From NCBI RefSeq assembly GCF_963924675.1, contig NC_089220.1:85625168-85689167 (forward strand): a DNA stretch of 64,000 nt, given 5' to 3'. A program made the translations under genes and the position numbers. This stretch comes from Phocoena phocoena. Its lineage: Eukaryota; Chordata; Mammalia; Artiodactyla; Phocoenidae. Each line of letters starts with the position of its first letter. The stretch's first letter is position 1. Below are positions 21,716-33,989 of the stretch, one piece after another. The notes under the pieces are model-generated. The model was not told where the DNA came from, searched no databases, and was given only the letters and a program-made list of their open reading frames with translations.

Positions 21716-23545
21716 AGGTCATGAGTGCTGTGGCTTGGGTCCCTGTTGTGATTACCACTATCACAGTACAAGAGAAGTGAGGCCCATGCTTCTTTCTAAG
21801 AGCTGAACTAGATTTGAAAATCTTCTTTGAATCTGGTTGTGATCCCTTCTGGGATCAGCATGCTCCACTTGGAAAATTAACTTCCCTCCCTTCCGCCTGG
21901 TCAGGAACATCTGTTGGAGCGGGAGTCCTCTGCACAAGCATTTTGTGTTTGGGTGATTGTATGTTTGTAAAACTTTCCATGAGGAGCATTGGCTCAGCTT
22001 TACCCACCAAGGACTGTGAGTGGCTGTCAAAACAAGTGTAGACTGAGTCAACAGAAAGTGCGTCAGGAACAAAAAGCTACCCAGCCCTTGTGGGACGTAA
22101 TTGCTTCTATTCTCCTGGGAATCTTTATTTTAAAATGCTGTGTTATTTGGCTAAAACACAATAGTTAAAAAACCTGTAGCTTTTCTAGACGAAATATCGT
22201 GTGAGTGAGCAGAGATTTCCTCCCCACAGCCACCACATTCAAAACTGAAATTATAGCAGCAGTGTGATTATGCTTGTTGTTGTTTTAACACTGTTTCATC
22301 TCCATAATACACTGAACACCAAACAACACACAGAGAACATCCATTGCTTACCCCCAAAGAGCCCTGCCGAGGGGCAAGGTGGGGAGGAGTGTGTGTGTGT
22401 ACGCGCGTGCGCTCGTGCATGTGCGTTTGTGTTACAGGTTCTTTGGTGAGTATTTTCTCGTTTTGGACTTCAGCTTGAGGTTGTTAGGAACTTGGAGAGG
22501 CTTCAGAGGAAAACCCCACACACCCCCAAATGATTAAAGGGCTGGCTGCAGGAACCAAGAGGAAAGCCACTGTCAGTGTAGTGCACCTCATGTGCATTCT
22601 GCATGTGATTATTTAATGAAGGAATGTTGCTCCAGAGACGGGAAGACAGGTAATAATAATGCTCTACAGGTACAGAACATGATGATTTTAATAGTTTACG
22701 GAGCATTAGAACCAGCTGGTCTTCATTGCCATTTGGAGAAAATAGAGGATTTCAGATTAAATTGCAGAGGATTGTTTATAGAGACATGAAGAGTAACTTG
22801 TGCAGAGTTTTTGAATCTGGATATGTGGCACCTAAATAGTTTGACTTTAGAATTCCAGAATGTTGGTGTTAGAAGAAATGCTAGAGACCATCATGGCACG
22901 TATTTTAAAGATGAAGGCCTAGAGAGACAAAAATAGTAGTTAATAGGATTTTTTTTTTTCTTTTTGGCCGGTCCAGAGTTGTGCTTGGTGTTGCAGGGAA
23001 ATGCCTGTTGCTTATTCTAGTGACAGGATCAGGAACTGCAACACATAGTTTCCTGCAGGGCAGGAAGTGTGCTGCTTAGGAGAATCCCAAGGAAAGATCT
23101 TGTTCTTGAGACTGGGCCTGTCCCTGGCTCTGTACTCGTCAAGATGAGGGAAATTACACTATTGCCATTTAGTAGCATGGGGGTGGGAAGGTATTGAGTG
23201 ACTGTTATCATAGGTTCTGTAACATGACCAGGCTGGGGCTAGTTACTGCTGCCACAGAAGCAGCATTTCTGTCTGGGGACTGCAACCCATTATAAAATGA
23301 AGACAAGTGATCTATGATCTCCTGCTTCGGAAAGTAAGTAGGGTGAGGTGGAGAGGGGTATGGCTGTCACTTCTTTTGTATCTCCTGAACTTGGAGTATG
23401 AATGAAGGCTTTGGGGAAAGAGGAAAGAAGGTGGAAGAGCTACTGAAACTGAAGAGGGACCTTGGAGGAGCAAGAGGAGGGACAAACATGAAGAAGAAAC
23501 TAAGATGAGAAGGAATTTGAGAGTTCACAGAGGGGTTAGGGGTAT
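21716..23545 (+). other. Intron 3, unique sequence
   Basis: No gene or named repeat recognised. A small (GT/CG)n-like low-complexity run lies at about 22388-22432. Confidence 0.5.
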
Positions 23546-23720
23546 ATTACTTTTTACAGTAAATATTATTATCTCCAATTTAGGTACAGGAGCAGGCTCA
23601 GATAGGTTGAGTAGCTTGCTTGAAGGTCACCAACCAAGTGATGGAACCAGCATTTAAACCTTTGACTGTGTGATTCCAAAGTGCAAGCTCTCAGATGCTG
23701 CACCACACACAGCTCTATTT
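23546..23720 (-). mobile_element. MIR SINE fragment, antisense
   Basis: 'attattatctccaatttaggtacagg' then 'gaaggtcaccaaccaagtgatggaacc' is the minus-strand MIR order. Confidence 0.6.
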
Positions 23721-25145
23721 ATTTCTGTATTTCCAGTATTGCACATCTTAAATGATCAGTTAGTGGTTATTGGGTTGATAATTCAATTTATGGTTCAGTG
23801 GATAAGTGATAAGTTAGCACTCTGCCTTCTTGAATCTTGCTGCCCGTTTTGAGGAGGCCTTGCAGTTTGCCTAAGTTGGAGAACCATAGACATCTATGAA
23901 TTTCTCTGTGCATCCCTTTCCCTAATGCATGTATGTGCTAGGGCAGCTGGGGAGCGTGTGGGCGTCAGAGGATTTTCTCATGAATATTTGCAGAGCTGTG
24001 TACATTCCAGCGCTAGTGCTATTTCTTCCCAACCAAGATGGAGACAGAAGTTGAAGGGAGAGAAGTTTATAAGAAAAAGCCTTTTTGTTCAATAATTGGA
24101 TGGGGCTCTTCTGGCATGAGTGGGGGAAGGGAGATTACCATGAGTGCTTCATTTCAGTAAGTTCCCTCTGCCAATAGCACAGCTGCTCAGCTCTATAAGC
24201 ATGTCCATGGGCTGGATTTTAAAGGAATAAGGTCATTCTTTTGGCTTCTTCTAACTCATTTTTTCCCCCTCTCTGGAAACTTGATTATGAATTTTTAAAG
24301 GGTAGCTTTTAGACTCAGAAAAATCTGAAGAACAGAGATCCTTGACAGTGCTTGCTGTTGGTGCTGGATGCCTTTACAAAAATGAACAGCAGAAACTAGA
24401 GAAATCTTTTAAAATGCAACAGCTTGTTTGGATTCTTTTTTCTCCTCTGTGAGTCAAGGGTAACAGGAATTTCTGGTTGTATCTGGAGTCCTTGAGATTT
24501 AGGCTTGGGAGAGAGGTTATCTGTAGGGGCGGCATGCCCAAATTTTGATAGTCAGCTGGAAACCTGGTGCAGCCTAAGCATAAATACAGATAGAGGTCCT
24601 GAGCTAGGTGTCCTTGATGTTCCCCAGAAGTTCTCTTGCTTGCATCTGCAGTGCTGAGAAGTTGCCCTATACTCCGCTCCCTTTACACTTGAATTTGTCC
24701 TGGGTTTATAAGGATTGTCAATTAATTGCTTGAAGAAATGATGATGGAGGTGATCACTTTGAAGGTCTTTGGAAAAACTGATTTGCAAAATCATGTGAAC
24801 AAGAGGATATAAGATGAAGCGCAGCCCTTTGAACAAAAGGTCTGTGTGTCCACCACAGCAGAGGTGTGCACAGGCAGACTGGTAACAGTAGCCTTCTCCA
24901 GAGGAAACCACCTGGTCTGCATCACCAGGTGCTAAATTCTCTCCCACATACTTGCACAGTAAGCCAGTGTCCAAGTCCCCTCTCAGCACCTTTCAATGGT
25001 CCTCTGTGGGAGCCAGTCCAGCTGACCAACAAAAGGCCCCTTCTAAGTGCAGTGTTCTGAAAAGGGTTCAGAAAGTATGGGGAAAGGAGCAGGACTGGTC
25101 TCTCTCTAGTTCTATGCTCAGCAGAAAGCAGACAACTGCATAAAA
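23721..25145 (+). other. Intron 3, unique sequence
   Basis: No repeat recognised. The 145-codon minus-strand open frame at 24552-24989 has no recognisable domain or coding signature; I treat it as chance. Confidence 0.45.
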
Positions 25146-26059
25146 TGTATCAGTAGATTAATTAGTTTATTAAAATAGTTTGCTATGAAAGCAATACAAG
25201 CTAACTGGAAAACGTTCAAACAGTCCAGAAGGGTGTAATGTAAAAGGTGAAAATCACTTCCCCTTCCATGCCTCCCCACTGGTCTCATTCTCCAGAGGTA
25301 ACCACTGTCGGCAGTTCTTTGCTATCCTTTCAGACATTCTCTAATCATAAGTAAGCATATATAGTATGTCTCTTTTAAAAAAAATACTAAGGGGCTTACA
25401 CTCTATGTACTTTTTTTCAACTTGCTTTATTCTATGCAACTTAATCTTGGCCCTAATTTATTTGTAGTACCTATAGTTCTACCTCATTGTTTTAATGCTA
25501 CATGGAATTCCATCCTATAAAGTTATTGTAGTTTAACTAGTTTTCTAATGATGGATGGTTAGAATATTTCCAGCTAACTATATAATACAATATATTATTA
25601 CATATTATATAATTATAATTCCAAAATTTTGTAATTCTGCTATTATATAATATATATTATATTATGTTTCTACTATTCACTATAATACTAGAGTGATCAT
25701 CTTTGCATTTTTGCAAGTGTAACCGTAAGGTAAATTTCTAGAAGTGCAGTTGCATGTTCAGAGAGTATGTATATTTTAAATTTCAATAGATTTTTGTCTA
25801 ATTGTCTTCCAAAAAGATTGTACCAATTTACATGCTTAACAATAGTGTATCAGAATACTTTATCACATTCCTTGTCAATACTAGGTGTTATCAAACTCTT
25901 TAATCTTTGTCTATCTTATAGGTAGAAATGGTATCTTATCTTTGGCTTTTCTTTTTATTATAATTGGGATTGAGCATCTTTGTATGTTTCTGGGCCATTT
26001 GTATATTTTGTTCCCTGTGAATTGTGTGTTCATATATTTTTCCCCATTTTTCTTTTTTT

Positions 26060-26400
26060 TTAAAGATTTATTTATTTATTTTTGGCTGCTTCAGGTTAGT
26101 TGCGGCATGCAGGATCTTTGTTGAGGCATGCAGGCTTTTTCCTTGTGGCGCGTGGGCTTCTCTCTAGTTGTGGCGTGCGGGTTTTCTCTCTCTAGTTGTG
26201 GTGCGCAGGCTCCAGGGCACGTGGGCTCTGTAGTTTGTGGCACACAGACTCTCTAGCTGAGGTGCCCGAACTCAGCAGTTATGGTGCCTGGGCTTAGTTG
26301 CCCTGTGGCATGTGGGACCTTAGTTCCCTGACAAGGGATCGAACCCACATCTCCTGCATTGGAAGGCGGATTCTTTACCTCTGGACTACCAGGGAAGTCC
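26060..26400 (-). mobile_element. CHR-type SINE (long, divergent form)
   Basis: A minus-strand copy with (TTTA)n, 'ttggctgcttcaggttagttgcggcatgcagg', several 'ctagttgtgg(t/c)gcgc' repeats and the complemented head 'ctaccagggaagtccc'. It is more diverged than its right-hand neighbour. Confidence 0.85.
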
Positions 26401-26419
26401 CTTTTTCTTATTATTTTTT

Positions 26420-26612
26420 TTGCGGTATGCGGGCCTCTCACTGCCGTGGCCTCCCCCATTGTGGAGCACAGGCTCCGGGTGCGCAGGCTCAGCGACCATG
26501 GCTCACGGGCCCAGCCGCTCCGCGGCACGTGGGATCCTCCTGGACCGGGGCACGAACCCGCGTCCCCTGCATTGGCAGGCGGACTCCCAACCACTGCGCC
26601 ACCAGGGAAGCC
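26420..26612 (-). mobile_element. CHR-type SINE (short form)
   Basis: A minus-strand copy 'gcggtatgcgggcctctcactgc' to 'gcgccaccagggaagccc'. The TSD is approximate: 'tcttattattttt' before and 'tcttacttattttt' after. It is immediately next to the older SINE. Confidence 0.92.
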
Positions 26613-27058
26613 CTCTTACTTATTTTTAAGAGCAGTTAGAATATTAAGGAAATTGATCCATGTCATAGATGTTGCATGTTTCCCCTGTTTACTTTTGTTT
26701 TGACTGTAATTTTTTCCTGTGCACCCGTGTGTGTGCGTTTAAATGTAGTCAAATTATTGACCTTTCTCTGTGGCTTCCTAGTATGCTAAGCTTAGAAAGG
26801 CCTGTCATTCTAAGATCATAAAAGTATTTGCCATTTTTTTTTCTGGGGTACTAATGGATTTATCTTATTAATAGTTAAATATTTGATCCATTTGAATATT
26901 TTTGTTGTAGGAAATGCAGTGGGGCTTCATTTTTACTTTTTTCCCCAGATAGCCAATTGCCTCATTGCCATTTACTGAGCACCCATCCTTTCTCCACTGA
27001 TATGTAAAAGCCATTTTTATCATTTGCTTAATTCCTGTATATACTGGGGTCTCTTTTA

Positions 27059-27207
27059 TTATTTTTTTTAATTAAAAAATTAAAAAAAAATTTTTTGGCC
27101 ACGCTGTGCAGCACATGGGATCTTAGTTCCCTGACCAGGGATCGAACCCACGCCCCCTGCATTGGAAGCATGGAGTCTTAACTATTGGACCGCCAGGGAA
27201 GTCCCAC
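27059..27207 (-). mobile_element. CHR-1-like SINE
   Basis: A minus-strand short element with A/T tail and 'gatcttagttccctgaccagggatcgaaccc'. The TSD 'ctggggtctctttta' lies at about 27044-27058 and 27208-27222. Confidence 0.93.
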
Positions 27208-27399
27208 CTGGGGTCTCTTTTAAAACTGTTTTGTTTCATTGATTGATTCATACTTTTGTGCCAGAACTATACTGTTTCACAAGTTTTCAAATATTCATAA
27301 AAGCATATACCATACTGTTTTACTACTTTTTAGTATTGGACAGGGCTGGTCCTTTTTCATTTCTTTTTCAGGCTATCCTGATTATTTTGGTGTTTGCTC

Positions 27400-27770
27400 T
27401 TCCCCAAATGCCATGTACTTCCCTGCTTTTGCTCATGCTGACTCCTCTTTCCAAAATATGTTAAAATATCTCACCTCCCCAGTTCCTACCATTCAAAATG
27501 CTGCTTGTTCTTTAAGACCCAGTTAAAGTGGTACTTCCTCCTTGAAGTTGTCACCATCCCTTAGATTCTCATAATATCTTGTTACTCTCTTGTGACACTC
27601 TGCGTATTAATTTAAATTAACGCTCCTTGGGTACATGACTTACCTATTTTATTAGACTGAGTGATCCTTGAAGGCAGACTAGGCCTCATCCATCTTTGAA
27701 TACCCTACATTTCCTAGCGTAGTGACATTTCTCTCATTCAGTCAGTAAGCACTTGAGAGGCAACTACCAT
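27400..27770 (+). mobile_element. Probable LINE-2 relic
   Basis: The phrases 'tttaagacccagttaaagtgg', 'ttcctccttgaagttgtcacc' and 'gatccttgaaggcagactagg' follow the L2 3'-end order. It is strongly diverged. Confidence 0.55.
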
Positions 27771-28456
27771 CTGCAACACAGTGGGGTTGAGTGCTGTGAG
27801 GAATATGGGGTGATATAAGATGTGATTCCTGCCCTCAGAAAGCTTAGTCTTATTGGGAATAATAATAAATATAATAACAGTATACTTATATTATTATAAA
27901 TGTATAATTTTATATTTATAAATAATCCTTAAAATAATAAAAATAATCGACAATACCAAGCATTCAAGTGTTAAATGAGTGGTACTTAGATTAAGTATTT
28001 CAGGAATCCAGAGGAGTAACACCCTACGCATAGATGCCTTTGAATGAGCTGAAGGGAGGTCATTGCAGTCAGAAGGAAAGGCATAATAAGCAAAGATTGT
28101 AGGGACAGAATGTACAAGATGTGCTTGAGTGGATCAAGTGCTGCCAGTCCAGGGTGAAGCTAAGAGGATGTAGTCATAGTGTCCATCTCTCCAAGTGTCC
28201 CAGGAGGCCAGACTCCCACATTCCATCTCTGCGCTGCTCCAGACTCCTAGGGGATATGGAGGCTAATCCCAGGTTCTTTGGGACAGTGGCAAAGTGGCCT
28301 CGGGAGCATCCTGGATGCTTAGCTGAATCCAGCAGATACAGGCCATGAAGATATTTAACCTGAGGGCAGGAGGCGGCGTATCCTGGGTTACAGAAACAGC
28401 ATTCACTCACCGTTGTCTGTTGTATGTCGGTATATGCTAGGTGCTGGGTAAACAAA

Positions 28457-28494
<38 letters not shown>

Positions 28495-28980
28495 CAGAGA
28501 CAGAGTTTTGCTTAGTTGCTTTACCTCACTTGATATACGTGTTTTATGCTGATCAGATTTTGAGCAAATCTATATCTCATTCAAGATTTTTTTTCTAGAG
28601 GTTCTAATAGGCTGTAGTGCCCATTCCATCCTTTTGTCCATCCCCATTGTTGCTTGGACACCACTGCCTTTCTTTGTTTCCAGAACCTTGGTTTGGGGCC
28701 ATGGTATCTCCATTGTTGCTGCTCTCTCAAGAGTCTGCCCCTGGGACATCATGCAGATCTGTTTTGTTCCAGAATGGTAGAAGTGTTCTGATTTACTGTA
28801 GAAAAATGCCTCCCAGGAACACATTACTGGTTTTTCCTTCTGGATGTGCCTGCTGAGCTTTACTAAGAACTGTGCATGTCCAGATGCTTCCATACAATGA
28901 AAGGAAGAGGACATGCTTCCTATTCTTTGGGAACACACAAGCACATCTTGTACATTCTGGCCCTACAATCTTTGCCTTGC
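27771..28980 (+). other. Intron 3, mostly unique
   Basis: AT-rich TATAATA-type runs at 27855-27955. Otherwise no recognised element apart from the GT microsatellite listed separately. Confidence 0.45.
28459..28493 (+). repeat. (GT)n microsatellite
   Basis: About 17 uninterrupted GT units followed by 'gacagagacagag'. Confidence 0.97.
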
Positions 28981-29105
28981 TCCTCAAAGTGTGGACCTTG
29001 GTATTGCCTAGAGCTTGTTAGAAATGTGTACTTTCAGACCCTAAGCCAAATGCGTTGAATCAAAACCTGCATTTTAAAGAGATCACCAGGTGATATGTAT
29101 GCATG
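28981..29105. mobile_element. MER5A-like hAT MITE fragment
   Basis: 'caaagtgtggacc', 'gagcttgttagaaatgtgtac' and 'atcaccaggtgatatgtatgc' follow MER5A order. The ends are lost. Confidence 0.65.
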
Positions 29106-29734
29106 TGAAAGTAAAGTTAGAGACGCAGATTGAGATCAAAGAGTTCTGGGTTGGAGCTGAAGATACTGCTGGACTGAGGACTACACTTTTAGTAACAAGA
29201 TTCTGGAGTTCATGATATATTGTACCTTAAATTATACAATTTTGAATAGATGACTGCTCTTCCCAAGATCCAGAAAACTGTGCTTTTGCTTTGGCTGTAA
29301 AATGTGGATTATTCCCTGGTTGACATTTCTCTTTTCTGTCTGGCTGATGTAAGAAAGAAGACATGTTAGACACTGACATATCCACTTACACAAGTGCCAT
29401 CTCAGGCAAACCTTGATGGCTTTTGGTTTAGTGGAACAACTTTATATTATGTGATTTAAATAGCCTCAGTTTTCTTATCTTTCAAGAGGGAGTGATGATC
29501 CCCACCTACCAACACACAGGAATACTGTTAGACTAAAATGAAGTATTAGGCTTGAGAGGACTTGGAAAAAAATTAGAAAGATTAAAAAAAATCAGTTGAT
29601 ATTATTACTACATTATATTCTCTGATGTTTCTATACCAAGAAAGAAGTCTCTTTACAGAGTTCTATATACTGCCAGTGAAAGTATCTTTTGTTCTTAATT
29701 CTTTAATAATAAATTTTTTTCTAAAACTACTATA

Positions 29735-30470
29735 ATTTATTAATTAAAAAATAGGTAATATATGCACATGGCAGATAAAACAGTATAAAAGGATGTACAG
29801 TGAAAATTAAATCTCTTTTCTATCTCCTGGTATCTATTTCCCCTATGCTGAGACAACCATTGTTATTGATTTCTTGTGTATATTCCTATATATTTTGTGT
29901 ACATCTAAGCATGTAGTTGTATATTTATTATTTTTTTAAAAAATGGTAGCAGACACATTATTCTGCATCTTGCTTTGTTCAGTTAATGCATCTTGGAGAC
30001 ATTTTCATATCTGTATATATGATCACCTCACTTTTTTGATGTCCATTTTAGTAACATTTAGTAACATTTTATGTGAGTGTACCATAATTTATTTGCTACT
30101 GTGAACTTTTAAACTATTTATGTCTTTATATTTACAGTGAATTTCTTGTAGGCAGCATATATGTGATTGAGTCTTGCTTTGTTTTCCTAATCAGACCATC
30201 TCTGCCTTTAATTGGGGCTATTTAGAACATTTACATTGTGTAATTACTAATATAATCATGACAATCATTTTTCTTTTTTTCTATTTGACCTATCTCTTAT
30301 TTGTTCCCTTTTTTGTATTTTTCTGCCTTTTTTGGATTGAGTATTTTTGTGTTCCCATTTTATTTTTGTTGGTTTATTAATTATAAGTCTTTGTTTTGTT
30401 AGTGGTTGCTTTAGGGTTTATAGTATACATTTTTAACTTATCACAGTCTATATTTAAGTGATAATATACT
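29735..30470 (-). mobile_element. Old LINE-1 relics, antisense
   Basis: 29740-30130 resembles the same old L1 3' UTR type as 25150 ('gataaaacagtataaaagg', 'gagacaaccattgttattg'). 30135-30420 reads as antisense ORF2 ('gaatttcttgtaggcagcatat', 'agaccatctctgcctttaattgg'). Probably one decayed insertion with an internal deletion. Confidence 0.65.
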
Positions 30471-31687
30471 ACTTCCCACATAAAATAAGGTACACTAAAA
30501 TACTTCTGTTTCTTCTCTCTCAGTCTTTATACTGTCAAGTCATACATTTTATATCTACATATGTTATGAACTCCATAATGCATTGTCAATAATTTCATTT
30601 AAATGGTAAATTATTTTTTAAAGAATTTAAATAGTAAGAAAAAAAATCATATACTTGCCCATGTAGTTAACGGTTCTAGCGCTCTTCATTTCTTTTTGTA
30701 TATCCATATTTCCATCTGGTATCATTTTCCTTCTATTAGTATATTCTTTAACTTCATTTCAGCTATCATATTTTGGACACTGAAAAGATGAAGACCGTGT
30801 TTGATTTATATCTGACAAACCGTATAGCATTAATTCTGGTGTCAGCAGATGGAACCACATTGGTTTGTGACTTGCTCTATGGACTCAGTAGAGCAGATTT
30901 TAATTTAGCATTTGTCTTCTAAACCAAAGACAGTTAGATCCTTTGACAGGCACAGTGATAATATGCTGTGACTTCTAGAACATGTATAGGAGACTTTTCC
31001 TTATATTCTAAAGACAAAATCAGAAATTGATAATTTACTATGAAACATTTTGGAGCATTTCAAGTTGTAGGTCTTAGCTGTCCAATATCTTTGTTGCTGC
31101 TTGCTGTTCTTTCTGAACTGCATTTCTGGGAACAGGAGTTTGGCTTCAAATTATTTTTTCCAGGATCTGAAGTTAGGGGTGGTTGTTACTGTATACTGGC
31201 TCTTACTAGTCTGTGATTTACATACATTTACATAATCTCAGCTTCCAGCAAAAATAGCCTTTTTGGAATCCTGAGCAGGTGTGGACATGAAGTGAAACAA
31301 TCTGTTTATATCGCTGTTTTGTTTACTTTTACCTGCTTGGCCCCCTTTTCTCTCACCTCTCCCTTAAATCAACATTAAATTTGATTATCTTTTATTTGTG
31401 AAAGCTCACTAAGGTCATGTAATATGTGATTATTTTACCTTATTCATTCAGCATACTTCTGAAAAATATGCCAAGAATTGTGCTAAGTACTGGAAATAAC
31501 CAATAAGAATTGGACATTGTAGTTACCCATGAAAAACTCTTATTTCTTGAGGGAGGCAGATACACAGGGTTAATTACTTCACAGTGTAGTAAATACTACA
31601 GTACTGATAAATATTTAAATTAAGCATTTGAAAATACTTGAAGAGGGAGGTAGGCCTTTTTTGTCGGGGGTAGGGAGGGGAGGTTGT
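30471..31687 (+). other. Intron 3, AT-rich, nothing recognised
   Basis: Includes a possible very old LINE-like stretch at 31440-31580 ('tattcattcagcatac', 'gctaagtactgg'); no name assigned. Confidence 0.4.
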
Positions 31688-31701
31688 AAAAAGTCTAGTC
31701 C

Positions 31702-31890
31702 GGGCTTCCCTGGTGGCGCGGTGGTTGAGAGTCCGCCTGCCGATGCAGGGGACATGGGTTCGTGCCCTGGTCCGGGATGATCCCACATGCCGTGGAGCGG
31801 CTGGTCCCGTGAGCCATGGCCGCTGAGCCTGTGCTCCACAACGGGAGAGGCCACAACAGTGAGAGGCCCGCATACTGCAAAAAAAAAAAA
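31702..31890 (+). mobile_element. CHR-type SINE (short form), internally shortened
   Basis: A plus-strand copy lacking part of the 'cctgcgcgtccggagcctg' segment (it jumps from 'gctgagcctgtg' straight to 'ctccacaacggg'). The TSD 'aaaagnctagtcc' lies at 31689-31701 and 31891-31903. Confidence 0.93.
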
Positions 31891-31903
31891 AAAAGGCTAG
31901 TCC

Positions 31904-32885
31904 ACAGCGTGATTGCTTAAGACTTGAAAGTGGTGCTTCACATACATGGATTTAACTGCACAGCTTGGTGTGTTTCCAAAAAGACTTCTCAAAGCATCAC
32001 ATGAATCATTCACTAATCTTAACTTGAAGCTCCTTCCTGGTTTCATTCTAGATACTGTTTAGTCTTATAAGTGTATGAATCATTTGATTGAGTCTGGCTA
32101 CTTAGCATATTAACTTGGTTTATGATCATGATGAGGGAGCTGGGTTTGGTGAAAACCTCTCTTCTCTGCAGGAAAGGCAGAGTAGATAGTTTCTCATTTT
32201 TTTCCGAGTGTGAGCTATTTATAGACTCACTTCCCCCCACAGACTGAACACAATAGGAGCCTGAAATCAAATGGTGACCAGATGTGCCCAGGCATCCCCC
32301 AGTTTGAACTTAGAAGTTGGAAAAGGCAGAGCCCCTAGGACGTTGGTCTTAGGGCAGAAACGGTTGGACTCACTCATAAGATTATCATCTGTATACAAAC
32401 AGTCCCTTGCATCTGGTCCCTAGGAGCGGAGGAGGTAAACAGAAGCATGTGCGCACTCATTTTTGCTTCTCTTCCTTGAAGTGGGGGATTGTTCCTTTGT
32501 TAGTCATTTCATTGCTCAATTCTTGTCTCTGTAGTTAGGCAGTTAGACAAAGTACAGATGCTTTCTGGGGATATGTGCTGAATTGATGTAGGAGGAAGAG
32601 CTAATGCAGCTTCCATGTAGTTGGTGGAGACAGTGGCTCTGCTCAGATGAGAAGAGATCTGACAGGAATGGAAACTCTTAATTACTTTTTTTCTTTGCTC
32701 TTCCTCCCCTAATAAACTAACCCCATCTTGTTTGTGGTGGTGTTATGGTTTAAAGCACAAACATGTAGTGGTTTCTGGCTGATATTGCTTTTCCTTTTCT
32801 CCCACATTAGAGATTTTGAGAAAGTAGAAGCAACTTCCCCCTTCAGTAAGCATCTGGCAACATTTCCTTGGAGTTTAGAGATTTT
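31904..32885 (+). other. Intron 3, unique sequence
   Basis: No element recognised. Confidence 0.45.
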
Positions 32886-33098
32886 TGGGTTTTTTTTTTT
32901 TTTTTTTTCAGTATGTGGGCTTCTCACTGTTGTGGCCTCTCCCGTTGCGGAGCACAGGCTCTGGACGCACGGGCCCAGTGGCCATGGCTCACGGGCCCAG
33001 CCGCTCCGCGGCACATGGGATCTTCCCGGACCAGGGCACGAACCCGTGTGCCCTGCGTTGGCAGGCGGACTCTCAACCACTGCGCCACCAGGGAAGCC
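32886..33098 (-). mobile_element. CHR-type SINE (short form)
   Basis: A minus-strand copy with a long T-run on the left. The TSD 'gagtttagagattt' lies at about 32872-32885 and 33099-33112. Confidence 0.95.
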
Positions 33099-33224
33099 CG
33101 AGTTTAGAGATTTGGTTTCAGGGTTTGGAAAAGTTGTGCTTAATTTCGGACAATATTCTCATGAACAACTCGCTTAAGGGGGATGTGAGAGAAGAAAATA
33201 CCACCTTTTGAGACCCTGCTCTGT

Positions 33225-33440
33225 TCCAGGTACTGAACTGAGTACCTGACTCATCTCATTCACTCTTTAACAGCAGCCCCCAAAGTGAGTTATTATCATC
33301 TCTATGGTACAGCTGTGGAAACCAAGGCTCAAAGAGGTTAAGTAACTTTCCCAGGGCCACACTACTAAGAGGTGGAGCTCAGATTGAAACCCAGATCTGC
33401 TGCTTCCAAAGCCCTTGCTCTTTCCACTGCACCTGCTGCC
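33225..33440 (-). mobile_element. MIR SINE, antisense
   Basis: 'gtggaaaccaaggctcaaagaggttaagtaactttcccagggccacac' is the complemented MIR core, with both flanking arms visible. Confidence 0.85.
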
Positions 33441-33840
33441 TGCTGTGTGCGCTAACTACTCCTGACTGTGCGCGTGCCTCTGATATTTGAAGTGTGACAT
33501 GAATTAGCTGACAATTAGAAAAATTTCAGCTGATAAACTGTGCATTTACCATAGGAAAGGACCCAGGAGCCATGATGAGGATCATGTGTTTTCAAGCCTC
33601 CCTGTTGATGCCTTTCTCTGAGATATGGAGGACACCACCTATTTTAAATTTTGTATCTGAAGTGCTTGTCTACAGGTGCAGTCAGCGTATGTTCTTCTGA
33701 ATCCCCCAATAGCTCTAATTGACCCAATCACTTTCTGAGATACAAGAAATAGCTCCCACGTTACAGCAGATGGATGCTTCATTTCACCTGTTCTGACCCA
33801 GGGGCCAGGTTTTGAAGTGGACTTTAAAAGTGGCGAAATG

Positions 33841-33973
33841 GGGACTTCCCTGGTGTTAACCACCCTGGTCCAATGGTTAACAATCCGTGCTTCCACTGCA
33901 GGGGTCGCAGGTTTGATCCCTGGTTGGGGAACGAAAATCCCACATTCCGTGCGGTGCGGCCAAAAAAATAACA
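33841..33973 (+). mobile_element. CHR-1-like SINE with a small internal duplication
   Basis: The head 'gggacttccctggtg' is followed by 'ttaaccaccctggtccaatggttaac', in which the 'ctggtcca' / 'ctggt' segment is partly repeated. The TSD 'aaaagtggygaaatg' lies at 33826-33840 and 33974-33989. Confidence 0.9.
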
Positions 33974-33989
33974 GTAAAAGTGGTGAAAT

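Larger units (their letters stand above)
25150..27390 (-). mobile_element. Old LINE-1, antisense, with three SINE insertions
   Basis: The left part resembles an old L1 3' UTR ('aaacagtccagaagggtgtaatgt', 'ccagaggtaaccactgtc'). It then reads as antisense ORF2 end ('gattgagcatctttgtatg') and runs on to 'ataccatactgttttactac' near 27310. It is AT-rich with heavily decayed frames. SINEs sit at 26060-26400, 26420-26612 and 27059-27207. Confidence 0.72.

Noticed and set aside
24552..24989. 145-codon minus-strand open frame
   Set aside because: No recognisable family, and nothing nearby such as a promoter, splice sites or poly(A) signal to support a gene.
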